This document shows positions 45,047-55,600 of a stretch of DNA of 64,000 bases, piece after piece. The notes beneath the pieces are model-generated. The model searched no databases, was not told where the DNA came from, and saw nothing but the letters and a program-made list of their open reading frames with translations. The first letter of the stretch is position 1; every line of letters starts with the position of its first letter. A program made the position numbers and the translations under genes. The DNA comes from Psychrobacter sp. UBA5136 (GTDB lineage: Bacteria > Pseudomonadota > Gammaproteobacteria > Pseudomonadales > Moraxellaceae). The DNA is taken from assembly GCF_002414005.1 (NCBI RefSeq), contig NZ_DHYG01000008.1, positions 39,353-103,352 on the forward strand. The letters are read 5' to 3'.

Positions 45047-45610
45047 ATGACCCAAATTAGTAATCAAGAAATCGAACAAACCCTGCGCAATTCAGAGTGC
45101 CTTATCAGCAGTATCGAAGTAGCTGCTGCTTATGAGCGCTTGGCCGCCCAGCTCAACCTACATTATGCCGGTTTAAACCCAATCGTTATGGTCGTTATGA
45201 ACGGCGGACTTATCCCAGCCGGTCAACTATTGACCCACTTGACGTTCTACCATCGCATGCACTATATCCACGCGTCACGCTATCGCGATAACGCGGGCAC
45301 CAGTGAGCTGAACTGGAAGTTTAAGCCCGATGTCAGCATTGAAGGCGAGCATGTATTGCTGATTGATGATATTTTTGATGAAGGCATCACGCTAAAAGCC
45401 ATTGTTGAAGAACTGGGTCGGGAAAACCCTGCATCAATTAACTCTTGCGTGCTACTCAATAAAGTTCACGACCGCAAAATTAATGACTTTAACGTTGATT
45501 TTGTGGGAATTGACGTTGCAGACCGTTACGTCTATGGCTGTGGTATGGATTTTCATGGTTACTTACGTCATTTGCCGGGTATCTATGCCATCAAAGAAGA
45601 CAAAATCTAA
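45047..45610 (+). CDS. hpt: Hypoxanthine-guanine phosphoribosyltransferase
   Basis: Purine salvage enzyme of 187 residues (family 175-190): hypoxanthine or guanine plus PRPP gives IMP or GMP and pyrophosphate, in the cytosol. The PRPP-binding motif is VLLIDDIFDEGITL (about 104-117), with the two acidic residues followed by D-E-G-I-T. The pyrophosphate loop is MVVMNGGLIPAGQLL, and YIHASRYRDNAGT is the flexible loop region. The C-terminal VDFVGIDVADRYVYGCGMDF provides the purine-contacting residues. The gene stands alone with its own promoter and a strong terminator; the palindrome in the promoter suggests purine-dependent control. Confidence 0.93.
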   Translation: MTQISNQEIEQTLRNSECLISSIEVAAAYERLAAQLNLHYAGLNPIVMVVMNGGLIPAGQLLTHLTFYHRMHYIHASRYRDNAGTSELNWKFKPDVSIEGEHVLLIDDIFDEGITLKAIVEELGRENPASINSCVLLNKVHDRKINDFNVDFVGIDVADRYVYGCGMDFHGYLRHLPGIYAIKEDKI

Positions 45611-45628
45611 ATACAGAGTGTTCAATAT

Positions 45629-45657
45629 AAAAAAGCATCCAAAACGGATGCTTTTTT
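45629..45657. terminator. Terminator after hpt
   Basis: AAAAAAGCATCC pairs with GGATGCTTTTTT around AAAAC, a perfect 12-bp stem with a T tract. It can act on both strands. Confidence 0.95.
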
Positions 45658-45684
45658 ATTTGGTTATAATTTTAAACGCTAAAT

Positions 45685-45746
45685 AAACGACATCTTTTAG
45701 ATGAATCAATTAGCGGGTTTATCCACCGCTATCCTTAACGTCGTTT
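45685..45746. terminator. Possible second terminator serving recD
   Basis: AAACGAC (45685-45691) pairs with GTCGTTT (45740-45746), with an inner AGCGG/CCGCT hairpin. On the minus strand it lies just after the recD stop but lacks a T tract there; it is uncertain. Confidence 0.35.
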
Positions 45747-45761
45747 TTCTTACGATGCCCT

Positions 45762-48011
45762 CTACTCTACCAATTTTTCAAACTGTAAACTCAAGCCCGT
45801 TTGACGCATCGTTGGCGTTGATAGTGCGCGAGTTAATGCCGAATTGGTACTAAAAATGGAGACTCGTTTTTTGGCTCGTGTCACAGCGGTATAAATCAAC
45901 TCTTGGCTTAGCAAGCGCGCATTACTATCATCAAAGCTAACCGCCACATGGTCAAATTCTGACCCTTGGGATTTGTGAATGGTCATGGCATAAGCAGTTG
46001 CAATCATCTCATCACTGAGCATATTAATATTAATACCCTGCTTTTTGTTTTCAAAGAATACCTGTAAGCGCCCTTTTTCGGTTTGTAGGCAGATACCGAT
46101 ATCGCCGTTAAATAGACCCAGCTCATAATTATTTTGTAACACCATGACTGGTCGTCCGTGATACCAAGGCGATTTGGACAAAGGTAGCTTTAACAAGCTC
46201 TTATGCTGCTCGCTTAGATAGTTGTTAATGTAATGGTCACCGCAGCGGCCATGATGTCCCGCTGTTAGTACTCGAAAGTGATTGAGTGTATCCATAAGCT
46301 CGCCAAAGTCAGTAAGGCATTCTTTAGTTGGCATGGATTTCGCTGTTTTGGTTTTGCTTAGTGTTTTTTGGGTTTGCTTGAAGTACTTGAGGTGGTTATT
46401 AAATAGTTCTTTAAGGTGTTGGTAACTACTTAGGCTATTTTTTATCTTATTAGTTGTTATATCACTGTCGGTTTCTTCATGAGCACCAGTCATTAGATGA
46501 TAAAACTCTAATGCCGCATCTTTTTCAAGCAGCTGCCAAACGGCTGACATTTTCTGTGTACTGCTCTCGCCTTTATCTGTTTGATTAATCAGTTTAGCAA
46601 GCTGACCAATGCCTGAGTCTTCTTTAAAACGGCGACTGGCGACTAAGCGCTGATGCACGTCTTGTAGCGCTGGTATGCGACACAAATCTGCCAATACTGC
46701 CCCTGCATCGACCGCGGCAAGCTGATTGGCGTCTCCAAGTAGTATCAGCCGCGCGTTAGGCTTTATCGCACTCACTAGATGATTGGCGAGCTCTACCCCA
46801 AGCATAGAGGCTTCATCGACGATAACGATATCTTCGCTGAGCGGATTATCCTTACGATACCGCGGTCGCCCGCCCTGCCCAATGCCAAGCAAGCGATGGA
46901 TGGTCTTCGCCTCTGGCAGCTGTAAAGCAACTCCGGCTTGCTGTATGGCGTCCTGTAACGACTCTTGCATACGCTGAGCGGCCTTCCCCGTCGGAGCAGC
47001 CAGTGCTAAGTTGGCTTTTGATTCGCTGCTTTGCTGGCTCGTAGCTTGTTCTTGCTGCAACGCCATGACTAACTGCGCCACGGTAAAGGTCTTACCCGTT
47101 CCTGGCCCGCCCGTGATGATGCTAAATGCAGAACGGTTTGCCATGTGAATGGCATCCTGTTGTTCGGCATTAAGTAGCGGGTTAAGCGCTATTGGTAATT
47201 CTATAAGGGTTTGGTTTTTGATACGTACGACATGCTGCGCTAAGGCGTACTCTGCTTGCCAAGTACGATGTAGCCATAAGGTAATTCTGCTTATATCGTT
47301 GTTTGAGTTTTTATCTACTTGGAAGATAATAGGTTTTGCAGTGTCATTTTCTTTACTCTCTTCTTTTGTGTTGTTGGTAAGGAGTGAATGGTTATTTAGT
47401 ATTTGTTTAAACTTACTTAGGCTATTTTCTATTGAAAGAGCGTTATTTGCAATGTCTTTTAGTGAGAGATAAAGCTTAGCGCAGGCGTTTCGGCGCTGAC
47501 TTAATAACCGCTTGTCATATATGGTTAATGTAGACTGACGCAGCGCGGTATCCCAAATCAACTCGTCTTCTAGCAACTCAGCAGCCGTTAAATTCGTCAT
47601 ATCGCTGCTTAAAAATACGGATAAAAGTGGCTGTAGTAAAGGCTGCAATAACTGCTGCTGCCAAGCAAATAATCTCGCATCATCGTCGAGAAATTCCACA
47701 TCAAGAAAATCAACACGAATATCATGAGTAGCAGTATCAAGCACCAATACGGTATGCCCCTCTTCTAAACGCTGCACCAGTACTTCAAATAGCGTCTCAA
47801 ACAACCAATTTTGATTGTCTTTAGTGTCAGTCGCCTCACTCTTTAGCAACTGATTTTGGTAGGCTGTTTGGGTTTGCGCGCGGCGCTGCAATAAATACTG
47901 ACTGATCGTTGTCGCCCAACTGCTGCCCACATCCTCGCTCACGAGGTTTTGAGGAGTATTGGTTGCTTTTTCCTGCTTGCCTACGCCGTTCATACTTTTA
48001 ACATTACTCAT
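45762..48011 (-). CDS. recD: Exodeoxyribonuclease V subunit RecD
   Basis: 5'-3' superfamily 1B helicase motor of the RecBCD recombination and repair complex, 749 residues compared with 608 in E. coli. Walker A is GGPGTGKTFTVAQL (about 300-313), Walker B IVDEASMLGVELANHL, and the C-terminal helicase region MTIHKSQGSEFDHVAV with YTAVTRAKKRVSIFS. The N-terminal domain that contacts RecC covers about 1-230. Extra length comes from hydrophilic inserts, two of which contain the Asn-Ser-Leu-Ser block encoded by a repeated 11-mer. Last gene of recC-recB-recD, 38 bases after recB. All ATPase residues are present, so the subunit should work. Confidence 0.94.
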   Translation of the reverse strand: MSNVKSMNGVGKQEKATNTPQNLVSEDVGSSWATTISQYLLQRRAQTQTAYQNQLLKSEATDTKDNQNWLFETLFEVLVQRLEEGHTVLVLDTATHDIRVDFLDVEFLDDDARLFAWQQQLLQPLLQPLLSVFLSSDMTNLTAAELLEDELIWDTALRQSTLTIYDKRLLSQRRNACAKLYLSLKDIANNALSIENSLSKFKQILNNHSLLTNNTKEESKENDTAKPIIFQVDKNSNNDISRITLWLHRTWQAEYALAQHVVRIKNQTLIELPIALNPLLNAEQQDAIHMANRSAFSIITGGPGTGKTFTVAQLVMALQQEQATSQQSSESKANLALAAPTGKAAQRMQESLQDAIQQAGVALQLPEAKTIHRLLGIGQGGRPRYRKDNPLSEDIVIVDEASMLGVELANHLVSAIKPNARLILLGDANQLAAVDAGAVLADLCRIPALQDVHQRLVASRRFKEDSGIGQLAKLINQTDKGESSTQKMSAVWQLLEKDAALEFYHLMTGAHEETDSDITTNKIKNSLSSYQHLKELFNNHLKYFKQTQKTLSKTKTAKSMPTKECLTDFGELMDTLNHFRVLTAGHHGRCGDHYINNYLSEQHKSLLKLPLSKSPWYHGRPVMVLQNNYELGLFNGDIGICLQTEKGRLQVFFENKKQGININMLSDEMIATAYAMTIHKSQGSEFDHVAVSFDDSNARLLSQELIYTAVTRAKKRVSIFSTNSALTRALSTPTMRQTGLSLQFEKLVE
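46429..46439 (-). repeat. recBCD 11-mer, copy 1 (recD)
   Basis: AATAGCCTAAG on the coding (minus) strand, read in frame as Asn-Ser-Leu-Ser within KIKNSLSSYQH. Confidence 0.85.
47416..47426 (-). repeat. recBCD 11-mer, copy 2 (recD)
   Basis: AATAGCCTAAG, in frame within SIENSLSKFKQ. Confidence 0.85.
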
Positions 48012-48049
48012 CGTTTATCCGTCTGTATCATTATTCTTAGATTATTTAT

Positions 48050-51000
48050 TTAAAAAACACTGGGGCTACCAAACATCTCATCCAACGCATCAATTAGCTC
48101 AAATGGTATTTGCCACTGAATCCGTCCATAATCCTGCGTACCTTGTGAGTCGATACCGCGCAAGAATACATACTCTACGGCGCCCAAATACTGTGTTTCA
48201 TTGCCGATGTAACCCTTTAAACGCAGACGCAAAAATCGATGTAAAGCAACCTGATAAATGGCAGCCTGTAACCAGTACCCTGCTTTATTCATGGCTGCGC
48301 TTAGGTTTGTTTGGTTGTAATTGCTTAGGCTATTTCCCAAATAGTTACTTTTATAATCGACCACGTAATACTTGCCAGCGTACTCATAGACAAGGTCGAT
48401 CTCACCGCGCAAATAACGATAAATATGGTTAGTAAACTGCGCCGTAAGCTCAATATGCTTCTCAGGCTCATCAGGTAAATATTGTTTGAAGACGCGGTTG
48501 ATATGCTCAGGGGTAAAGTCCTCTGACAACCCCATGTTAAAGCTAAGCTCAGCAATACGCTGTCTAGTCGGTATGGCTTTTAAAGGCTGACCAGAAGCCA
48601 ATAACGGGGCGGCCAATACATCTGCTACCCAAGTCATCAGCTCATCATGGGTAGCACCTAGTTGATTGGTTTCTGTTAGATTTGTGCCTTCATCCGTCTC
48701 TGGCGCTGCTTGTTTTTGCTGCAATCGCTGTTGCGTCATAGCACTGGCATAGCTAATCGGCAGTTGATACTGACGAATGCTTTGGTCAATAATCACTGAC
48801 CATTTGCTATTATCAGTAAAATCTATTTTTTCAAAGATCTCATGCAAAAAGGTACCAGCATTTGCCCCTTTTACAAAGCGAAACCGAATGTTATCACTGG
48901 TGATGGGGTTGCCAGTATCGCTACTACCACCATTGAGCAAGCCCTGTTGAATCTCCCTGTCATCTACAGAGTTAGTAGCCAGATTTATACTGTCGGTTAG
49001 ATCTAAATCATCCTCTACCCCATCATCAAACACAGCCAACGCTTGGCTTTGCTCATTCAATTGCCGCGATAGTGCGGTAAAGCTGGTCTTAGCCCAGCCC
49101 CTAAACGTGCTAAGTTGTATCTGAGCATAAGCGCTTTGGTAATCGATACGCTTTATTGAATCTGCCTCAGAAAAAGAATCCGCATTGTCAGACTGTTGAG
49201 GCATTTTTTTGGTCTTAAGCATGCTTTCAGCGATGGGCTCAATAACTGCGCATTCTAGCCAGCCGATATAAGGCTGCAATCTATCCGGCAGTGCAAACTT
49301 ATGATCCGCGCAGCTTAACCATTGCAGGCTTGGCTTACGTTCAGCATCGGTTTTGTTATAGCCATCTTTAAGCACCATGTATAACTGCTCACTAGCACGC
49401 GTAAAGGCTACGTAGCCCAATCGTCTCAGCTCTTCATAGTTTTCTGTGGTTTCAAACTGGGCATAATAGTCTGTTGGTTTGTCGCCTTTAGCAGACTTAC
49501 TATAGCGCTTACCCTTACAGGCAGACAGACGGCGTTCTGTTTTGTTCCCTTCTAATTCATAATCATATAAAAACAAATTATGGTCACTACGGCCGCCCGC
49601 TTTAGGACTGGCGCCATCCATGCCAACGACATAGACAATCGGGAATTCAAGCCCTTTAGACTTATGAATGGTCATAAGCTGCACCCCTGACTCGGTCGGC
49701 AGAGGCTGCTGCTGGGCCCACTCTGGCGTGCGGCGGCTATTCATGTTTTTCTTATACCATGCCAGCAGCTCATGCTCACCGATATGCATGCCATGCTGCG
49801 CCAAAATATCAAGCAGATGCCGCAAATCCATCAAGTAGCGCGCGCCGTCTTCTAAGTCAGCAAGACCAACCCAGACGTTGTGGCTTTTTGCTTGTCTATC
49901 AGATAATAGGCTGCCTTGTTTATCCTCTCCGCTCACCATAGGATTGCGGCCAAACAAATAATGCAATGCCGATAAAATACCGTTGTGCTGCCAATGCGAG
50001 GCAGCAGTCTTTAAATACAACTGAAAGTCCTGATAGCGCTGTTTTAACTCGGCTTGTTCCGCGTCTATTTCGCTGTTAGTGCTCGCTTTATCAAACTGTC
50101 CGCTCGTTTGGTCTGTATTGGTCTCACTTTCATCATTATCATCGTCAAGCATCAATGCTTGTACATCGTTCAGACTCATCTGATAAAAATTACTGGTCAA
50201 TACGCGGTTAATGATGTCGCGGCGATGAGGACGTAGCATTGCTTCTAGTAAAGCCGCCAAGTCAGCAGCAATAGGCGTATCAAAGACATTTTTTTCAGCG
50301 GTTTCTAGCGTTGGGACACCAAGCTTGCCGAGCATATCCTCAACTTGCTTTAGCTCATGCTTGCGGCGACCAAGCACACCAATGTCATTTGGCTTGATGG
50401 GCCGTCCTTCTATCGTTTGCTCGCTTGCCAACAGTGCCGCAATGTGCAGCGCGGTTAGCTCAAAAGCATTATGCTTGGCGTGCTTGTCATAGGGCAGATG
50501 AATCACACTTACAGGGCTATTGGATAAAATGCCAACATTTTCCGCTTGCTCCTTGATTTCACCTTCTACAGACGTTTGCCATGAAAGGCGCAAATCCGTA
50601 TTGGCGGCCGTGATATGCTGATAGTAGATGCTCTTACCCAGCTGCGCCAATTGACTGGCTGTATCAGAAATAGAGTCTTGTGAAATAGTATCTTGTGAAT
50701 CTATAACAGGCGTCGGTCTACCAAACCAGTGATTTAACGCCGTAATCAAACGCTCATTAGAGCGCCGATTGACATCAAGAGTCATAATCCTATCTTTAGT
50801 AAACTTCGCTTTCATGGCGTTATAATTGGCAACGTCACCGCCGCGAAAACCATAAATCGCTTGTTTTGGATCGCCAACCAGCAAAAGAAAGCCGCGACCA
50901 CCGCTCTGGTTCACACCATCCGTATTTTTTGACAAGTAGATACGCTCAATCATGCGCGCCTGCTCACCATTGATATCTTGCGACTCATCAATCAAGGCTA

Positions 51001-52564
51001 CCGGATAATGATGGCGAATATAACGTGCTAAGCGCTCGCCTTGTCTGCCTGATAAAGCTTGGTTTAAGCGCACCATTTGCAAGGCAAAAGTGGTCTCGCG
51101 GCGCGTTTCTAATATCGAAGGCAGCTTTTGTCGCACTTTTAGGGCGATATCACGGTTAAGGTTTTCTATAAGGGCGTCAAGATATTGCTCAATTTGCTCG
51201 GTATAATGACGTAATGCTGCTAATAATTGAATACCTCTAACATTAGCGAGTATTTGGCGCTGTTCATCAAATTTCTTTTTAAAAAGTGTGCCGCCATCTT
51301 GTTCACTGATGAAAAGATCAGGCACTAAGCCATAAAAACTTTCAGAATCAGCATCTAAATTTGCGAAAAAAGCACCATCATATTGATGAATCAATTTTTG
51401 AATAGTAACAATAGCGTATATCGTTTTCCCAAATCTACCCCCTTTTTTTAGCCCTTTTTCAATACCAAACTCTATATCAAAATACGGCTCAACATCCTTT
51501 AAATCACAATTTTTAAAGGCATCTAATGCTTGCTGATAAGCCGCAAAGTCGATTTCTTCACCCATCTCAACCGTTTCAATCGGCGTTGAGATAAACTGCA
51601 TGGATTTTTGCGCGACGCTAATGTGGTCGGCAGGCGCGGTCAAACGCTTGGTGTGCTGCAACAACTGATAAATTTCAGGCTTTTGATTGTATAAATAGCT
51701 GTGATGCGCGCGTACCGTGTCATGAATGATGCTCTCTAGGACTAACTGTTCTTGGTCGCTGATTTGGATACCTTGCTGATATCCGGTCTCGGCGCTATAT
51801 TCAGACAGCCACTTTTGTGACAAACTATCTAAAGTACCGACAAATAGCTTATCTAGCGTCGTTAGCACCAAAGCGCAGCGCCTCATGGCATCTGCCAACG
51901 GATAATCTTCGGTATGATCCAAAAGATACATTAATAAATAGCTATTAATAGGATCCGCTAGCAAATTTGCATTACCTGACAGTTTGGCTTTTTCCGCTAA
52001 CCACTCTTCACGTTTCTGTCGTTGCTCTGCGCTGACTTTTTTATCTGGCTGCTCGTTTTTTGACAAGCTATTGTCTAACGCTTCAGCATTAGCATTGGCA
52101 TTATTTTTATCCACAAAAAGCTGCGGGTAAAGAGTAGGATGCGTGCTTGGGTTTGCTTGGACGTTATTTAGCCATTGTAATAACTGATAAAAATCAACCA
52201 AACGGTCATGGATACGCTGGCGCATTTCAGCAGCAGCAGCGCGGGTGAAAGTGGTGGCAATAATATGCTCAGGCGCCCGTTTGGCTTCGATAAGTAGGCG
52301 CAGAACAATACCGGTCAGAGTCCACGTTTTACCCGTACCAGCTGAGGCTTCTATCAGATACTTACCGTTTAATTTGATACGAATCGCTGGCGGTTCTACT
52401 GGCTTATTCGCACTCTTATCAGCTGTGTCATTCGTTAAATCGTCATTCGTTAAATTGTCGGGTCTGGTATGGCTATAATTATCATTATTATAATCACCAC
52501 TATAGGTATGGCCGACATTATCTAAGCCATGAGCAGTATTGATAGCGTTGTTGTATTGATCCAT
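48050..52564 (-). CDS. recB: Exodeoxyribonuclease V subunit RecB
   Basis: 3'-5' helicase and nuclease subunit of RecBCD, 1504 residues compared with 1180 in E. coli. The UvrD-type motor starts with LIEASAGTGKTWTLTGI (Walker A, about 73-81), then ATTFTRAAAAEMRQRI, ALIDESQDINGEQARM (Walker B), LLLVGDPKQAIYGFRGGDV, VQLMTIHKSKGLEFPIVYVV and YVAFTRASEQLYMV. The C-terminal nuclease domain retains GEIDLVYEYAGKYYVVDYKS (about 1388-1407), with Asp and Lys of the RecB/Cas4-type active site. Excess length lies in an Asn/Asp/Thr-rich head (first 60 residues) and in several inserts. It follows recC by 66 bases. Essential catalytic residues are visible, so the enzyme should be active. Confidence 0.95.
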   Translation of the reverse strand: MDQYNNAINTAHGLDNVGHTYSGDYNNDNYSHTRPDNLTNDDLTNDTADKSANKPVEPPAIRIKLNGKYLIEASAGTGKTWTLTGIVLRLLIEAKRAPEHIIATTFTRAAAAEMRQRIHDRLVDFYQLLQWLNNVQANPSTHPTLYPQLFVDKNNANANAEALDNSLSKNEQPDKKVSAEQRQKREEWLAEKAKLSGNANLLADPINSYLLMYLLDHTEDYPLADAMRRCALVLTTLDKLFVGTLDSLSQKWLSEYSAETGYQQGIQISDQEQLVLESIIHDTVRAHHSYLYNQKPEIYQLLQHTKRLTAPADHISVAQKSMQFISTPIETVEMGEEIDFAAYQQALDAFKNCDLKDVEPYFDIEFGIEKGLKKGGRFGKTIYAIVTIQKLIHQYDGAFFANLDADSESFYGLVPDLFISEQDGGTLFKKKFDEQRQILANVRGIQLLAALRHYTEQIEQYLDALIENLNRDIALKVRQKLPSILETRRETTFALQMVRLNQALSGRQGERLARYIRHHYPVALIDESQDINGEQARMIERIYLSKNTDGVNQSGGRGFLLLVGDPKQAIYGFRGGDVANYNAMKAKFTKDRIMTLDVNRRSNERLITALNHWFGRPTPVIDSQDTISQDSISDTASQLAQLGKSIYYQHITAANTDLRLSWQTSVEGEIKEQAENVGILSNSPVSVIHLPYDKHAKHNAFELTALHIAALLASEQTIEGRPIKPNDIGVLGRRKHELKQVEDMLGKLGVPTLETAEKNVFDTPIAADLAALLEAMLRPHRRDIINRVLTSNFYQMSLNDVQALMLDDDNDESETNTDQTSGQFDKASTNSEIDAEQAELKQRYQDFQLYLKTAASHWQHNGILSALHYLFGRNPMVSGEDKQGSLLSDRQAKSHNVWVGLADLEDGARYLMDLRHLLDILAQHGMHIGEHELLAWYKKNMNSRRTPEWAQQQPLPTESGVQLMTIHKSKGLEFPIVYVVGMDGASPKAGGRSDHNLFLYDYELEGNKTERRLSACKGKRYSKSAKGDKPTDYYAQFETTENYEELRRLGYVAFTRASEQLYMVLKDGYNKTDAERKPSLQWLSCADHKFALPDRLQPYIGWLECAVIEPIAESMLKTKKMPQQSDNADSFSEADSIKRIDYQSAYAQIQLSTFRGWAKTSFTALSRQLNEQSQALAVFDDGVEDDLDLTDSINLATNSVDDREIQQGLLNGGSSDTGNPITSDNIRFRFVKGANAGTFLHEIFEKIDFTDNSKWSVIIDQSIRQYQLPISYASAMTQQRLQQKQAAPETDEGTNLTETNQLGATHDELMTWVADVLAAPLLASGQPLKAIPTRQRIAELSFNMGLSEDFTPEHINRVFKQYLPDEPEKHIELTAQFTNHIYRYLRGEIDLVYEYAGKYYVVDYKSNYLGNSLSNYNQTNLSAAMNKAGYWLQAAIYQVALHRFLRLRLKGYIGNETQYLGAVEYVFLRGIDSQGTQDYGRIQWQIPFELIDALDEMFGSPSVF
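48324..48334 (-). repeat. recBCD 11-mer, copy 3 (recB)
   Basis: AATAGCCTAAG, in frame within YLGNSLSNYNQ, directly after the nuclease motif. Confidence 0.85.
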
Positions 52565-52630
52565 AAAAAATCACTTGTTCAAATTCGTACCATTAACATC
52601 ATTATTATTTACTATTAAAAACAAACCGCC

Positions 52631-55600
52631 TTATAGCGCTTGTAAGGATTCGACCATCGTGCCAAATAAAGGCGCTGACAATGCTGGTAGCGCATCTTTT
52701 AACTTGGCAAAAACATCCTGTTTATAAAGAATGTACTGCCATAGCTCATGCTGCGAGCAAGTGTCATAGTTAACCTCACTGTTAAAACTTGGCCATAACC
52801 AACCCTCAAAATCACTGCGCTTTGGCTGATAATCCGTGTCTTTTGCTTTGGCATCATCAACTTTATCAAGGTAAGTAAGCGCATGGACAGGTAGCACCGT
52901 CATCGGCATTTTGCCAGCCAGGTGCGCAAACCTGACCCATTTAAGCAGTTCTGCTAAAGCTTTGTCATAAGCAATGGGTGCAAGCTCAAAGGTGGTTTTA
53001 CCTTTAAATTTTTTATATTCATCGCCGGCTTTATTGAAGCGCCAAATGCTCCTACCATCGCCAGCGACAACTTGCGCCTCGGTAGTACGGCGCGCAACCT
53101 GCCAATACACATGCGCCAACCAAAAACGCAGTAAATATTGGGTACGCGCGCTATTGGGTAGGATATTCAACCAAAGCTCAGGCGAGGATAACTCGTCCTC
53201 CAAGTTATGATGAGTAGCAGACACTTTGACGGGCACTATGCCTTTAATCTGCAATTTACCTTGTCGGTTTATGTCTGGGGTCATAACCGTGGTCATGGTT
53301 TCAGCACATGGGGTTAATAAAACACGGCTCGCACCGCTGTGCGCCTCTATTCCTAATGACGATAGCTGCTCGGCAAACTCTTGGCATTGCTGTTGCAGTT
53401 TTAATTGCTGATACTGCAGTGTGGATTGCCGCGCCACGCCAGCGGGCATGACGGGGTCGTATAATAGTTTGCTAAGAGATTTAATAGAAGCGGCATCGCT
53501 GTCTTTATTGCTGTCTTTATTTAACTCATCAAGCAGTTGTGAATTCACCTCATACGCACTTAAGCCTGATAATGACAAAGGCTCTTGGTGCGCCATCTCA
53601 TCTGCAGGCAACACCACATGCACCTGCTGCTCGCGTAAAAAATGTTTGGCAGGGTGACGCACTTGATAATACAAAGACTGCATATCGACTTGGTTGATCT
53701 CAAACCCTTCATCAATTCCTTGTACTTGCATAGGCATAGCCTCATGCGGTGACGTACTATCCAACGCAATACGCCGCGCAATAATGGCATAATCTTCTGC
53801 ACTCGGTAGGTTAACCTTAAGTACTGGTAAAGTAGCATCGTCTTGAGAACTCAAGCGCTCAAAAACCTCATGCCATACGCGAGCTGGTGCATTGGTACTT
53901 TGCTGATAGGCTTTTTCTTTTTGCATCGCACGTGTCAGTAAGTCCATCAGTACTTCACCATCATCTTCATCGGTTGCCAAATTATTTGCGTCAGATGACT
54001 CATTAAGCGCATCTGGTTGCACAAATACCTCTTCGGCAAAAGGCAATGCTGGATGACGGGTCACTAGCCACTGCTCGATAAGCTTAGGCAAATAACGCTG
54101 AACTTGCACCGCCAACGCTGATTCATCATCGCTATCATCATTCATTAACGATTGGGTTTTACGCGCCTCAATTTTTAAAGGATTCCACTGCCATTGCACT
54201 TCACCCTGTAAAAATTGCAACAACTCACTCACCGGATTGGCTGGCAGGTGCTCATGAGCATCGGTCAAGCGCTGTCCATTATAAAAAATCCAGCAGGCAT
54301 TGCGCGCGCACAGTAGCGCATCTAAAAACGCCCCATTATCATCATCTTCGCTAAATCTATCACCGCGGCGTGCCAGCCCAGCTTTCATCAAATCATAACG
54401 GTTGTCGCGGTCACGGTTGGGGAATTCAGCCAAATCCATATTAAGCATCACGACCAAGCCAAACGGTACGTTACGCAGCGCCCCAAACCGCCCAAAGGTT
54501 ATCACGCCCGTTGGCTCGGCACTGACCTGCTGGCTTTCTAACTCATCCTCGATACTGTCCAGCATAAAGCTTAGCTTTAAGGGCAAATTGCTAACTTGCG
54601 ATAATTTTGATTGGACTTGGCTGGCTTCACGCTGCAATGAATGTGATTGGTCATTAGGTGCTTCATTGTCCGCTGTCGCGCGTGAGTGATTGTCGTTTTC
54701 GCTATGGTAGCGCTGATAATGACGGTTGGCACGTAAGCTGCTTTTAAAACCATTCATCGCGTTAAAAATAGCGCGCATCGGACGCGTTTGATCAAGCGCA
54801 CCAAAGTAAGGATGAATGATATGGTTTTCAATATTATTGAGCCACTTTTCGGCATTATGACGGGCTTCAAACTCGTAGCGGCAATGATGCAAACCATTAT
54901 AAACGCGGCATAGCGCTTCAACAATCGCTGCATCCGCCAAACTCACCGCCGACATGGGCACAGTTTTTTCTGCTAAGGCATTATCCTGCCAGTTATCAGG
55001 ATAAAGACAGTCGCTAATCTGTGCCTCGGGCATCACCAAACCTAGTGCCACCTTGTCTAGCGCATGGGCAAAGCTAAACCGATAATCATAATCGTTACCA
55101 TCAAGCGTTTGCTGCAAATGCGCTTCATCAAAACCGCGTACAAATCCTGCTTGCTCTAGCAAATCACAGGCGCGGCTCATCTGCTCATGCGTTAAACCAA
55201 GGCTTTCGTATAGCGGTGGCAGCATCAACCAGTCAAAAACCTCAGCCGCTTCAAAGCGAGCACTTTCACTACCTAACAGGTCATAAAATCCGCGTATCGC
55301 TTCCCACAGTTGACGAATTGATTTGTCGACGACGCCCGTCACTTTAGCCGGTAGCGTCAGACCATCTTGCCCCTCGCCATTTACAAACACCGAGTTAATC
55401 AGTTCATGATGACGATCGACATCAGGAAGTAGCACGACGATATCAGACAGATGACGCGCGCTGCCATCTTCGTTTGGCTCGTTTAACCAACGTCCAATCA
55501 TACCGCGCAGTATTTCAAGCTGACGTTGCAGGTTATGGCAAGAATGAATGCTTAGGCTATTATCATACTGCGATAATTGCCATTGTCGGGGCTGCTCGTA